A stretch of 64,000 bases of DNA, taken from NCBI RefSeq assembly GCF_001279695.1, contig NZ_LGDD01000291.1, positions 11,897 to 75,896 of the forward strand, given 5' to 3'. The notes under the pieces were generated by a model. It was not told the origin of the DNA. It did not search any database and was given only the letters and a program-made list of their open reading frames with translations. Source of the stretch: Streptomyces sp. WM6378 (GTDB lineage: Bacteria; Actinomycetota; Actinomycetes; Streptomycetales; Streptomycetaceae). The position numbers and the translations under genes were made by a program. How positions within the stretch are numbered: the stretch's first letter is position 1; each line of letters begins with the position of its first letter. Shown piece after piece: positions 53,824-61,126 of this stretch.

Positions 53824-55269
53824 TCAAGCACCCTGGCCGAAGGCACCCGGGTGGACCTCGTCACGCGTCGCGATGTACTGCTGACGCACCGCCTGCCCCA
53901 CGGCGAGCTCCTCGCCGGGCTCGAAGATCTGCGCCGCGGCGCCCTGCCAGGCCGGCGGGGTGTGCGGGGCGAGCGTGCCCTGCGAGACGCCGAGCGCCCA
54001 GGCCGCCTGCCGCGCCGCGCCGAGCGCCGCGTACTCGGCGGGCTGCGGCACCACGACCTGGGTGCCGAAAATGGCCGGCGCGGCCGCCTGCACGGCGGGC
54101 AGTTCGGCGGCGGCGCCGAGCAGGAACACCCGCCGGACGTCGACCCCGCGCATCCGCAGCACGTCCAGGGCGTCGGCCAGCGAGCAGAGCATCCCCTCGA
54201 AGGCGGCCCGCGCCAGGTGCTCGGGCTTCATCGACTCGCGCCGAAGCCCGGACAGCGTCCCGGCGGCATGCGGAAGCCGGGGCGTGCGCTCGCCTTCGAG
54301 ATAGGGCAGCAGGACGAGACCGCAGGCGCCGGGGGTGGACTTGAGGGCCAGCGTGCTGAGTTCGGCGAGGTCCTCGACGCCGAGCATCTCCGCCGCGCCG
54401 CGCAGGGTCCGCACGGCATTGCTCGTATGGACGACCGGCAGATGCATTCCGGTGGCGTCGGCGAAGGACGTAATCATCCCGCTCGGGTCGGCCAGCGCCT
54501 CGTGATGCACGGCCATGACCGAGCCCGACGCGCCGAGCGAGACCACCGCGTCGCCCACGCCGACGCCGAGCCCGAACGCGGCCGCCATCGTCTCGCCCGT
54601 ACCGGCGGAGATCAGCAGCCCCTCGGGGGTGGTGCCGGCGGCGTCCGAGGGCCCGAGCACCTCGGGCAGTGCCACCTGGTGGCCGAGCGCGAGCTCGATC
54701 AGATCGGGGCGGTAGAAGCCGGTGGCGGCGGACCAGTAGCCGGTGCCGGAGGCGGCGCCGCGGTCGGTGGTGCGCCGGGCGGGCCGGCCGAGCAGCTGCC
54801 ACACCAGCCAGTCGTGCGCCTGGAGAACGCCGGCCGTGCGCTGGGCGGCGTCCGGCTCGTTGCGCGCGAGCCACCGCAGTTTGGCCACGGCCTGAGCGGC
54901 CTGCGGCGCACACCCGACGGCCTTCGCCCAGGCCTCCCGGCTGCCGAGCCCGTCGATGAGATCGGCGGCGGCGACCTGCGCCCGCTTGTCGTTCCCGGTC
55001 AGCGCGGCGCGTACGAGATTGCCCTGGCCGTCCAGCGGTACGAGCCCGTGCTGCTGGGCCGCGACGCCGATGGCCTGGACCCCTTCGAGCAGTCCGCCGG
55101 TCGCGGCCTCGCCGAGCGAGAGCAGCCAGGCCTGTGGATCGACCTCGGTCGCCTTCGGTTCGACCGGGTGCGGGGCGTACCCCTGCCGCAGCACGGCACC
55201 CGTGTCCGTGTCGCAGACGACGATGCGAGTGAAGGCGGAAGAGCTGTCCAGCCCGGCGACTATCCCCAT
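53824..55269 (-). CDS. FGGY-family carbohydrate kinase (xylulokinase-like)
   Basis: A 481-residue two-domain sugar kinase. N-terminal phosphate-binding motif GIVAGLDSSSAFTRIVVCDTDTG, then VAAQQHGLVPLDGQGNLVRAALTGNDKRAQ (the QQHG motif of xylulokinases), and a C-terminal ATP site with VSLGASGSVMAVHH and RVFLLGAAAELPAVQAAAPAIFGTQVVVPQPAEYAALGAARQAAWALG. Xylulose is the best guess for substrate, but glycerol- or ribulose-type sugars cannot be excluded. No sugar transporter lies next to it. Confidence 0.88.
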   Translation of the reverse strand: MGIVAGLDSSSAFTRIVVCDTDTGAVLRQGYAPHPVEPKATEVDPQAWLLSLGEAATGGLLEGVQAIGVAAQQHGLVPLDGQGNLVRAALTGNDKRAQVAAADLIDGLGSREAWAKAVGCAPQAAQAVAKLRWLARNEPDAAQRTAGVLQAHDWLVWQLLGRPARRTTDRGAASGTGYWSAATGFYRPDLIELALGHQVALPEVLGPSDAAGTTPEGLLISAGTGETMAAAFGLGVGVGDAVVSLGASGSVMAVHHEALADPSGMITSFADATGMHLPVVHTSNAVRTLRGAAEMLGVEDLAELSTLALKSTPGACGLVLLPYLEGERTPRLPHAAGTLSGLRRESMKPEHLARAAFEGMLCSLADALDVLRMRGVDVRRVFLLGAAAELPAVQAAAPAIFGTQVVVPQPAEYAALGAARQAAWALGVSQGTLAPHTPPAWQGAAAQIFEPGEELAVGQAVRQQYIATRDEVHPGAFGQGA

Positions 55270-55399
55270 GGTTGGAGATTCTGCCGCACGCGAGGGACTC
55301 CTGGGACGGCGGTGGCCGGGACAACGCTGTCGGGAGGCCCCTGGATGCGTGCTCGCCGGAGTTCGCGGGTGCCCGTGGGGGCCCGTGGGTGCTCGTGGG

Positions 55400-55699
55400 T
55401 CAGGTGTTGCTGGTGCCCCAGTCGTCCTCGGCGCCCTGGCCGCGCTCGCGCAGGGAGCGCATCCGGTCGGCGACGGAAGCGGGCACCCTGTCCCCGACCT
55501 TGTCGCTCACCGCGTGGAAGGCCTTGCCCGCGACCTGGCGCGAGGTCTGCGCGGCCGACTCGGCGGTGTTCCGCACCGCGGGGTTCTGCGCCACCTGACG
55601 TGCGGACTTCTTCAACTGCTCGTAACGCTCGCGCCCTGCCCGGGCTCCGAGCACGTATCCGAGAGCCAGTCCGGCGGCGAACGTGAGCCGGTATCGCAT
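55400..55699 (-). CDS. Small YtxH-like membrane-associated protein
   Basis: A 99-residue protein starting MRYRLTFAAGLALGYVLGARAGRERYEQLKKSA, a short hydrophobic segment with glycine motif followed by a long amphipathic helix region (AAQTSRQVAGKAFHAVSDKVGDRVPASVADRMRSLRERG). The layout is that of YtxH-type stress proteins. ATG 55699 has GGAAGGG 8 bases upstream; an in-frame GTG at 55708 is less likely. Confidence 0.8.
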   Translation of the reverse strand: MRYRLTFAAGLALGYVLGARAGRERYEQLKKSARQVAQNPAVRNTAESAAQTSRQVAGKAFHAVSDKVGDRVPASVADRMRSLRERGQGAEDDWGTSNT

Positions 55700-55869
55700 G
55701 GCGGTCACCCTTCCCTAGCGTGTGTGCCGCGCCTACCCGCGCAGCCCCGTGATCACCCGGGGCGGAACCGATTGGCGGAGCACCCCCCTGCTTGCGCTAA
55801 TGTATGTGTCGCAGCGAACGCACGCCGCCCGGGTCACCCGAGGTGGGTACGTTCGAAGCAACGAGGCAT

Positions 55870-55942
55870 TCCCCTGTAGCTCAATTGGCAGAGCAGCCGA
55901 CTGTTAATCGGCAGGTTACTGGTTCGAGTCCAGTCGGGGGAG
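55870..55942 (+). tRNA. tRNA-Asn(GTT), copy 1
   Basis: 73 bases. The acceptor stem TCCCCTG (55870-55876) pairs with CGGGGGA (55935-55941), followed by discriminator G. Anticodon loop CTGTTAA has GTT at 55903-55905. The D-arm TAGCTCAATTGGCAGAGCA and T-arm TTCGAGTCC are normal. CCA is not encoded. Confidence 0.97.
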
Positions 55943-55947
55943 CTCGA

Positions 55948-56020
55948 TCTCCTGTAGCTCAATTGGCAGAGCAGCCGGCTGTTAACCGGCAGGTTACTGG
56001 TTCGAGTCCAGTCGGGAGAG
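55948..56020 (+). tRNA. tRNA-Asn(GTT), copy 2
   Basis: 73 bases, five bases after copy 1. Differences are compensatory: acceptor pair 3-70 is T-A instead of C-G and one anticodon stem pair is G-C instead of A-T. Anticodon GTT is at 55981-55983. The two were probably made by duplication and are cotranscribed. Confidence 0.97.
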
Positions 56021-56030
56021 CAGCGGAATC

Positions 56031-56051
56031 GGACCCTTCGGGGTCCTTTTT
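56031..56051 (+). terminator. Intrinsic terminator of the tRNA-Asn unit
   Basis: GGACCC-TTCG-GGGTCC followed by TTTTT: a six-base stem with a stable tetraloop and U-run, 11 bases after the second tRNA. Confidence 0.9.
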
Positions 56052-56184
56052 CGTATCCAGTGGAACCGCTGGGATCCCCGCGAAGTCCTCATGGGCGTGC
56101 GAAGCCGACCAGCCGAGGCAGGAGATCGTATGAGCGGCTATGCTGCGGCAGACGGCGCGCACAAATGTGCGCGACGCGCCGTTA

Positions 56185-56258
56185 GGGGCGGTAGCTCAGC
56201 CGGTTAGAGCAGCGGACTCATAATCCGTCGGCCGTGGGTTCGAGTCCCACCCGCCCCA
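56185..56258 (+). tRNA. tRNA with CAT anticodon (Ile2 or elongator Met)
   Basis: 74 bases. The acceptor GGGGCGG (56185-56191) pairs with CCGCCCC (56251-56257), followed by discriminator A. The loop CTCATAA has CAT at 56219-56221. A regular D-stem and standard GTTCGAGT T-loop exclude nothing. It does not look like the initiator (full Watson-Crick first acceptor pair). Ile2 (lysidine-modified) versus elongator Met cannot be settled by eye. Confidence 0.93.
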
Positions 56259-56263
56259 CTACG

Positions 56264-56297
56264 AGGCGCAGGTGCAGAAACGATCTGGCCTGCGCCT
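56264..56297 (+). terminator. Hairpin after the CAT tRNA
   Basis: AGGCGCAGG (56264-56272) and CCTGCGCCT (56289-56297), a 9-base perfect stem, followed by TTGGCGTTTCT. Confidence 0.65.
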
Positions 56298-56472
56298 TTG
56301 GCGTTTCTGGTGGGCGGTGCGGCTTCCGCCGGGGAGGGCGCGACGGTCCCGCCGGGAACGGCTGGGGCACCTCGTTCGAGCGATCACCCGCACGGCCCCC
56401 TTCACCCGAGGACGCGTGTCGCACCGCCGCCGGGCGGCGCCTCACGACCCCGCCCGGCACCCCTCCCCAGGG

Positions 56473-57603
56473 CTACGGCTCAGCCGTCAGCCGCACATCG
56501 GTGCACCCGCGTTGCTTCGCCTCGTTGTCCACGAATGCCTTCAGGGCGGTGTTCGCGAAGTCGGGGGAGTAGTGGGGCACGGGGTAAGTGACGTCGTTCC
56601 CGTTCACCTCCGTGAGTCGGGTGATGAGGAAGTCGGCGGGCTCGGTGGACTGGGGGCACTTCGCGGTGGCCCAGGCGTAGTCCCTCGGCTCGTCCGGCGT
56701 CTTGAGGGAGGAGAACACGCCGCCTGCCCGGACTGCCTTCGCGCTCGCGCCGTAGAAGGCGAACAGGCCGTATCCGGGCTTCTGGGACGACGTGGCGAGG
56801 TAGCAGTTCACCTGAGGTGCCTGTGCGTCCGCCGGGAACTCCATGGCCTGCGGGACGCCGTTCTGCGTCGCCGTCGAAGCGAGGCCGCGCAGGGCGGCGC
56901 AGGAACCCTGTGACTGGTCCAGCGGCTTGGTCGGGTCGGGCTTGGGGCCGTAAGGCGGCAGCGCCACGTCCGTCAATCTTTCGCCGCCGCTCGCCTGACA
57001 GCCGTACTTCGCGGCCGCCTTCTGGGCGGTCTCGGCGGTTACCCGGCCCAGCCCGGCCAGATCGGCAGCGCTTCCTGACGGGGCGCCGCCCGGAGGCGCG
57101 AAAGACCCGTACGCGACGAGAGCCTTGTTCCTGTCGTTGCGGCAGTCGAGTGCGATCTGGACACCGGGGAATTCGCCATTCCGCACGATGCCCGGCCATC
57201 CCTTGCCGAGCGGCGCGGCCTGCCCCCTGACCCCGTTGGTGATGTCGAAGGAGCGGGGGAAGGTCTCCAAGGCGGAGGGCTTGGTGCTGCTCCAGCGCAG
57301 GGACATCTCCAGAGAACCGTTCCTTCCGGAGTCGGCCCGAAGCACCAGGCAATGGGCCAGGTAGCCGTCATCGAGCTCAAGGGATTTGGCGCGGAGTTCC
57401 GAGGACTCCAGAGCCGTATCGAGTTCGCCCTGGGCCAGCATCCCGCCGCATGCCCGGTCCACCGATCGGCTGTCGCGCCAGGAGTCGTATATCCCTGTGC
57501 TGTAAAGGACTTGGGCCACTATGGCCAGAGCCACGACGAAAGTCCCGGCATACCAGCCTGGGTGGATTCGTCGGAGTCTGGAGATTTTCTGCATGGTGCT
57601 CAT
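56473..57603 (-). CDS. Membrane-anchored cysteine-rich extracellular protein (third gene of WXG-like operon)
   Basis: A 376-residue protein. A short basic cytoplasmic N-terminus and a single helix at about residues 18-36 (WYAGTFVVALAIVAQVLY) anchor a large outside domain. That domain has eight cysteines (RACGG, AHCLV, LDCRN, YGCQA, GSCAA, VNCYL, AKCPQ, RGCTD), an even number suited to four disulfides. I do not recognise a named domain. It starts 26 bases after the stop of the 742-residue protein, so it is the last gene of that operon. An exposed receptor, immunity or assembly factor is only inference. Confidence 0.8.
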   Translation of the reverse strand: MSTMQKISRLRRIHPGWYAGTFVVALAIVAQVLYSTGIYDSWRDSRSVDRACGGMLAQGELDTALESSELRAKSLELDDGYLAHCLVLRADSGRNGSLEMSLRWSSTKPSALETFPRSFDITNGVRGQAAPLGKGWPGIVRNGEFPGVQIALDCRNDRNKALVAYGSFAPPGGAPSGSAADLAGLGRVTAETAQKAAAKYGCQASGGERLTDVALPPYGPKPDPTKPLDQSQGSCAALRGLASTATQNGVPQAMEFPADAQAPQVNCYLATSSQKPGYGLFAFYGASAKAVRAGGVFSSLKTPDEPRDYAWATAKCPQSTEPADFLITRLTEVNGNDVTYPVPHYSPDFANTALKAFVDNEAKQRGCTDVRLTAEP

Positions 57604-57629
57604 TCTGTCGAGAGCCGTTTCCCGGGACG

Positions 57630-59858
57630 TCAGCGGTCGGCTCGGAGGTAGCGGAGCGAGTCGTTGCGGCTGAGGTCGTACTGGTCCTGGCCGGCGTGCA
57701 GGAAGTACTTGGTGTAGTCGCTGTCGATGTCGTGGCCACGGCTCTGGCCCCACATTCTGACCATGTGGTCCACGTCGCGCTGGCCGGCGTCATAGCTCTT
57801 GGCGTTCGCATCGGTCGCCGCGAGATTCGCCTCGGCCGTGTGTTCCTTGTTGGACTCGTACGCCCACACGTCGACGGTCTTCGTGGCCAGGTCTCCGACG
57901 GGGCTGAGGTCGGACACGGGGTTGAACATCAGCGCGGTGCTCAGCGAGGTGCCGAGTCCGTGGTTGAAGTCGGCGGCCCACTGCGTTTTCTTGAAGCGTT
58001 CGTCGAAGATGATGTCCGCCCGTACGCCGTCATAGGAGCCCATGGCGCGAGAGGCTTCGACGATGCGATCGTGGACCGTCTTCTCCCCCGCGTCTTGAGG
58101 GAGAGCGGTCAGGACGTCGTGCGAGTACTTCTGCTCCGCTCCGTAAAGATGCCCGAAAGCCTCCGGGTCGTCGGCGATTCCCCGCATGATCTTGGTCAAG
58201 TGGTCGGGCGCCAGGGCGAGATGTGCCCCGTCCTTGCCCTCCCAGACAGTTCCGTTGCTGTTGTAGGGAATGTCGTAATGCGAATCCGACTTCGCGAACG
58301 TCTGGTGCGTGTCCGGCGTGTATGACGTCATGATGTGCGCCAAAGGCTCGGTCAGGTTCTTCGGCAGCTGCTGGGCGTGGTTGTCCGCGTTCAGCGTGTC
58401 GACGGTCTGCCGCAGAATGCTCGCCTGGGCCGCCGTGTGGTGTCCGATGGGGTGATACGCACCCGGTGCGTTCCCGGTCGTCGCGGCCTCCAGGGCGGCG
58501 CCGAAGCCCCTGCGGACGTCGCCGTCCTCCACGGTGACCGGCATGCCCTGTGTGGTGCCGCCGGGCGGCGTCGCGAAATGGTCCACCACAGTGTCCCAGT
58601 CCCGGCCGTGGAGCAGGTAGTTGAGATTGTCGCTGTGGGCCGGGTCCAGGTACGCGGTGCTGGTAGCCGGGTCGTGGGACATGATGCCGAGAACGCCGTC
58701 GAGCGGGTCGTTGGCGAACCAGCCCCGGTCGCCGCCGCTGAATTCGTCCCGCAGGGCCCAGACGGAATCGAGCTTCCCCTTGGCCGTGTACGACACCTCC
58801 GCGTGCCGGATGTCGTCCGCGGTGTCCTTGAGGAACTGGCCTGAATAGCCGTCCCCGTGCTGCATCAGGGTGACCAGGCTCTGGTAGCCACGGACCCGCT
58901 CGTTCGGGATCTTGCTGAGGCCGTCCAGTTTGAATTCCTCAGTGCCGGCCTTCTGCGTTTCAGTACGGAAGTGCTTGTAGAAGGCGGAGCTGGGGTCCTT
59001 GGTTGCCGTGGACAGTGTCGTGGCGAGGCCCTTCTGGAGGTCCAGGTACTGGCCGCTCTGCTTCTGGTCCTTGTAATAGGCGAGACTGTCGAGGGAGTTG
59101 GAGAGCTTCAGGGTCCCGTCGGCGCCCAGGTTGTCCAGCAGGGTCTGGCTGAACACCTTGTCACCGGAATTGTCGCGGAAGAGGCGCTGCAACTCCTGGT
59201 AATCGTGAGCGGTCGCGTCGCCCGAATCGACGCGCAGCGCGATGTCCTTGCCCTCGTCCGCCTCGTACTGCTCGATGTCGCCCTTGGCCTGCCCGTTGAA
59301 CCCGTTGTTGGTGCCGTCGGTGATGACGGAGTCCTTGACGACCTGGGTGAGGGCCACCTCGAACCCCTCGTCGGCGTCGCACACGCTCCGTACGGCATTG
59401 TCGATACGGGTCTGCCAACTGCCCGCCTTTTCCTGCGCGGACCGCTGGTAGTCGGGGTCGTGGTGGTAGGCGCTCAGCTCTGACTGGTCGAGTTTGCTGG
59501 TGTCGAACGTGACGTATCCCGTGGATGAGACGGTCATGCCGTCCTTGACGGCGGCATCCCGTTCGGACTCCACCTTCTTTCGAAGGTCCACGAACTGGGT
59601 GTGGGCGTCTCTCAGAAGCGAAGCCATCGCCTTGGCCTCGGTCTGGGCGTTCTTGTACTCGTTGAGTGTGATGCCGAACATGGCGTTCGCGGCCTGTGAA
59701 CTCTCACCCACCCAACTCGTGGGGAGCGTGATGGTGTGCACCTTGTCGTGGTACAGCGTCTCGTGTTCCTTGAACTTCCCCGCCATTTCGTCCCACTTCG
59801 TCGCCGCCGTGGTCAATGTGGACAGGTCGGTTGCCAATATCTCTTGGTACGTGGGCAT
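57630..59858 (-). CDS. Large protein with N-terminal WXG100-like module (DUF6571-like)
   Basis: A 742-residue protein. Residues 1-100 form a helical hairpin with a Trp-Val-Gly turn at 49-51 (TLPTSWVGESSQAAN), the layout of WXG100/LXG substrates of type VII secretion. The rest, largely alpha-helical by appearance, includes NGFNGQAKGDIEQYEADEGKDIALRV, RLFRDNSGDKVFSQTLLDNLGADG, GYQSLVTLMQHGDGYSGQF, GWFANDPLDGVLGIMSHDP and a C-terminal region rich in Asp, His and Tyr. I recall similar Streptomyces proteins labelled DUF6571, without known function. No catalytic motif is recognised. It lacks a signal peptide. ATG 59858 has AGGA upstream. Confidence 0.82.
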   Translation of the reverse strand: MPTYQEILATDLSTLTTAATKWDEMAGKFKEHETLYHDKVHTITLPTSWVGESSQAANAMFGITLNEYKNAQTEAKAMASLLRDAHTQFVDLRKKVESERDAAVKDGMTVSSTGYVTFDTSKLDQSELSAYHHDPDYQRSAQEKAGSWQTRIDNAVRSVCDADEGFEVALTQVVKDSVITDGTNNGFNGQAKGDIEQYEADEGKDIALRVDSGDATAHDYQELQRLFRDNSGDKVFSQTLLDNLGADGTLKLSNSLDSLAYYKDQKQSGQYLDLQKGLATTLSTATKDPSSAFYKHFRTETQKAGTEEFKLDGLSKIPNERVRGYQSLVTLMQHGDGYSGQFLKDTADDIRHAEVSYTAKGKLDSVWALRDEFSGGDRGWFANDPLDGVLGIMSHDPATSTAYLDPAHSDNLNYLLHGRDWDTVVDHFATPPGGTTQGMPVTVEDGDVRRGFGAALEAATTGNAPGAYHPIGHHTAAQASILRQTVDTLNADNHAQQLPKNLTEPLAHIMTSYTPDTHQTFAKSDSHYDIPYNSNGTVWEGKDGAHLALAPDHLTKIMRGIADDPEAFGHLYGAEQKYSHDVLTALPQDAGEKTVHDRIVEASRAMGSYDGVRADIIFDERFKKTQWAADFNHGLGTSLSTALMFNPVSDLSPVGDLATKTVDVWAYESNKEHTAEANLAATDANAKSYDAGQRDVDHMVRMWGQSRGHDIDSDYTKYFLHAGQDQYDLSRNDSLRYLRADR

Positions 59859-59894
59859 GTGTGGGGTCCTGTATGCCAGTGAAATGCGAGGAGA

Positions 59895-60320
59895 TCAGAA
59901 GAGGTCCAGAGGGGAACCGGGGCGCGCGATGCCGTGCTTGATCCCGAAGTCGGTGTTGTGCAAACGCGTTTTGGCGCCGACCAGCGCGGACTTCTCGTAG
60001 CCCAGGCGGTTCATCAGGGCCTGTACCTGTTCGCCCCAGGTGTGGTGGGCCTTCTTCAGGGCGCCGGACGTCACCCAGCCGTGGCCGTCGTGGGGCCCAA
60101 ATGCCTTGACGATGTTGGCTGTTGACTCGTCGGCGTGGGTGCCGGAATCCTTCGTGCCATGTTCGAGGTGGTCGATGGTGTCGGCGGCGGACTTCTTCGC
60201 CTCGGGGGTCGAGACGAGATCCGACTGGCCTGTTCCGGTGAAGAGCGGGGGCGGCGGAGGCTGGTGGTCCAGACTCATGCGGGACGGGCCGCCGTGCTCA
60301 CCGGTTGTATCCATGGACAT
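59895..60320 (-). CDS. Small WXG-like helical protein (first gene of operon)
   Basis: A 141-residue protein starting at ATG 60320 behind AGGAG. A Pro-rich N-terminus (about 1-40, PPPPPLF) is followed by helical segments (AKKSAADTIDHLEHGTKDSGTHADESTANIVKAFG; WVTSGALKKAHHTWGEQVQALMNRLGYEKSALVGAKTRLHNTD) with a Trp-Gly pair at 95-96 in place of a full WxG. It precedes the 742-residue protein by 36 bases. It may act as its chaperone or secretion partner, as ESAT-6/CFP-10-type pairs do; inference. Confidence 0.75.
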   Translation of the reverse strand: MSMDTTGEHGGPSRMSLDHQPPPPPLFTGTGQSDLVSTPEAKKSAADTIDHLEHGTKDSGTHADESTANIVKAFGPHDGHGWVTSGALKKAHHTWGEQVQALMNRLGYEKSALVGAKTRLHNTDFGIKHGIARPGSPLDLF

Positions 60321-60485
60321 GCGAGATCTCCTGAGGCCGTTGGCGGCGGCCGACCGGCGTGCCGTTTCGGGCCGAGGCCGCCTCATGACTGACAGGTTCT
60401 TGATCCTATGGAGGGCGGGGAGCGGCAGGCAGGGGCCGATGGTGTGGGCGCGGCATGTGGGGGATTCGTGTGGGTGGCACGGTTA

Positions 60486-60529
60486 AGGCCCCCGGTGGTT
60501 CGCACGGGGCGTGCGGTTGCCGGGGGCCT
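60486..60529. terminator. Hairpin between the small ORF and the WXG-like operon
   Basis: AGGCCCCCGG (60486-60495) and CCGGGGGCCT (60520-60529), a 10-base perfect stem with an inner CGCAC/GTGCG stem. On the minus strand it ends with TTAACC, so it could end transcription of the small ORF at 60559-60738. Confidence 0.65.
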
Positions 60530-60558
60530 CTGGGCTGGGGCCGTGGGTTACGAATCTT

Positions 60559-60738
60559 TCACAGGGCGGACTGGAAGGCCGACGCGCTCGGCGCGTTGCC
60601 GGCGGCCGTGGTGATGCGGTCGAGGGCGGCGGGGACGTGGCCGGCGTGCTGTGCTGCCGCCCGTGCGGTGAGCGGTACACGGCGGGCGGTCCCCGGGGTG
60701 GTGCTGCGGCGGGCGGCGGCGGAGATCAGGGTGTTCAT
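60559..60738 (-). CDS. Small hypothetical protein (59 residues)
   Basis: An open frame from ATG 60738 with a strong ribosome site (GGAAGG, 6-base spacing). The product is basic and rich in Ala, Thr and Ser (MNTLISAAARRSTTPGTARRVPL...). It has a strong hairpin in its leader (60760-60798) and a terminator-like hairpin after the stop (60486-60529). That self-contained layout supports a real transcription unit; no family is recognised. Confidence 0.45.
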   Translation of the reverse strand: MNTLISAAARRSTTPGTARRVPLTARAAAQHAGHVPAALDRITTAAGNAPSASAFQSAL

Positions 60739-60759
60739 GGTTGGCCTTCCGGCGAGATG

Positions 60760-60798
60760 CGTCGCCGCCCCCGCCTGATGAAGGCGGGGGCGGCGACG
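60760..60798. repeat. 17-bp perfect inverted repeat in the leader of the small ORF
   Basis: CGTCGCCGCCCCCGCCT (60760-60776) and its exact complement (60782-60798) with a 5-base loop. It is 22-60 bases upstream of the ATG at 60738 on the minus strand. It could be an attenuator, an RNA stabiliser or a terminator. Confidence 0.8.
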
Positions 60799-61126
60799 AC
60801 GCTGACTGATCGGGGGAAGCGTAGCGGCGCCCAAGGGCTTCGGCTCGCGCCTGTCGGCGTGGCATAAGGATGGTCCCGGCAACCCGGATCGGGCCGCCGT
60901 GGCCCCGACCTGAGGCGATGCGCGACCGGGGGCATGTCCACTGCCCAGGTGTGGTCCCGGATACCGGGCTCCGGCACATTGACCCGCTCGGGGTACGACG
61001 CTCGCGGCGGGGTGCTCGCCGGGGCGCGCCGCCGTCGCGACCATGGCCGGCGGAGTGCTGGGCACCGGACGGCCCGGTGTGAGGCCGCCCCTACCTGGGC
61101 GCTCGCGGTCGGAGTTAGCATCCCGC
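60799..61126. other. Gene-free region before the MFS exporter
   Basis: About 328 bases. It presumably carries the divergent promoters of the small ORF and the MFS gene. No open frame here has a convincing start or conserved look, and I see no clear -10/-35 pair with proper spacing. Confidence 0.5.

Noticed and set aside
55771..55803. Promoter for the tRNA-Asn genes (TTGGCG and TAATGT)
   Set aside because: The spacing of 20 bases is too long for a confident call.
55870..56020. The two near-identical tRNA-Asn copies as direct repeats of a mobile element
   Set aside because: The repeat is exactly two complete, folded tRNA genes; no integrase or transposase is seen in the window.
56473..60320. 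WXG-like operon as a complete ESX secretion locus
   Set aside because: No EccB/C/D/E or mycosin-like gene is present; only substrate-like and anchored proteins are seen.
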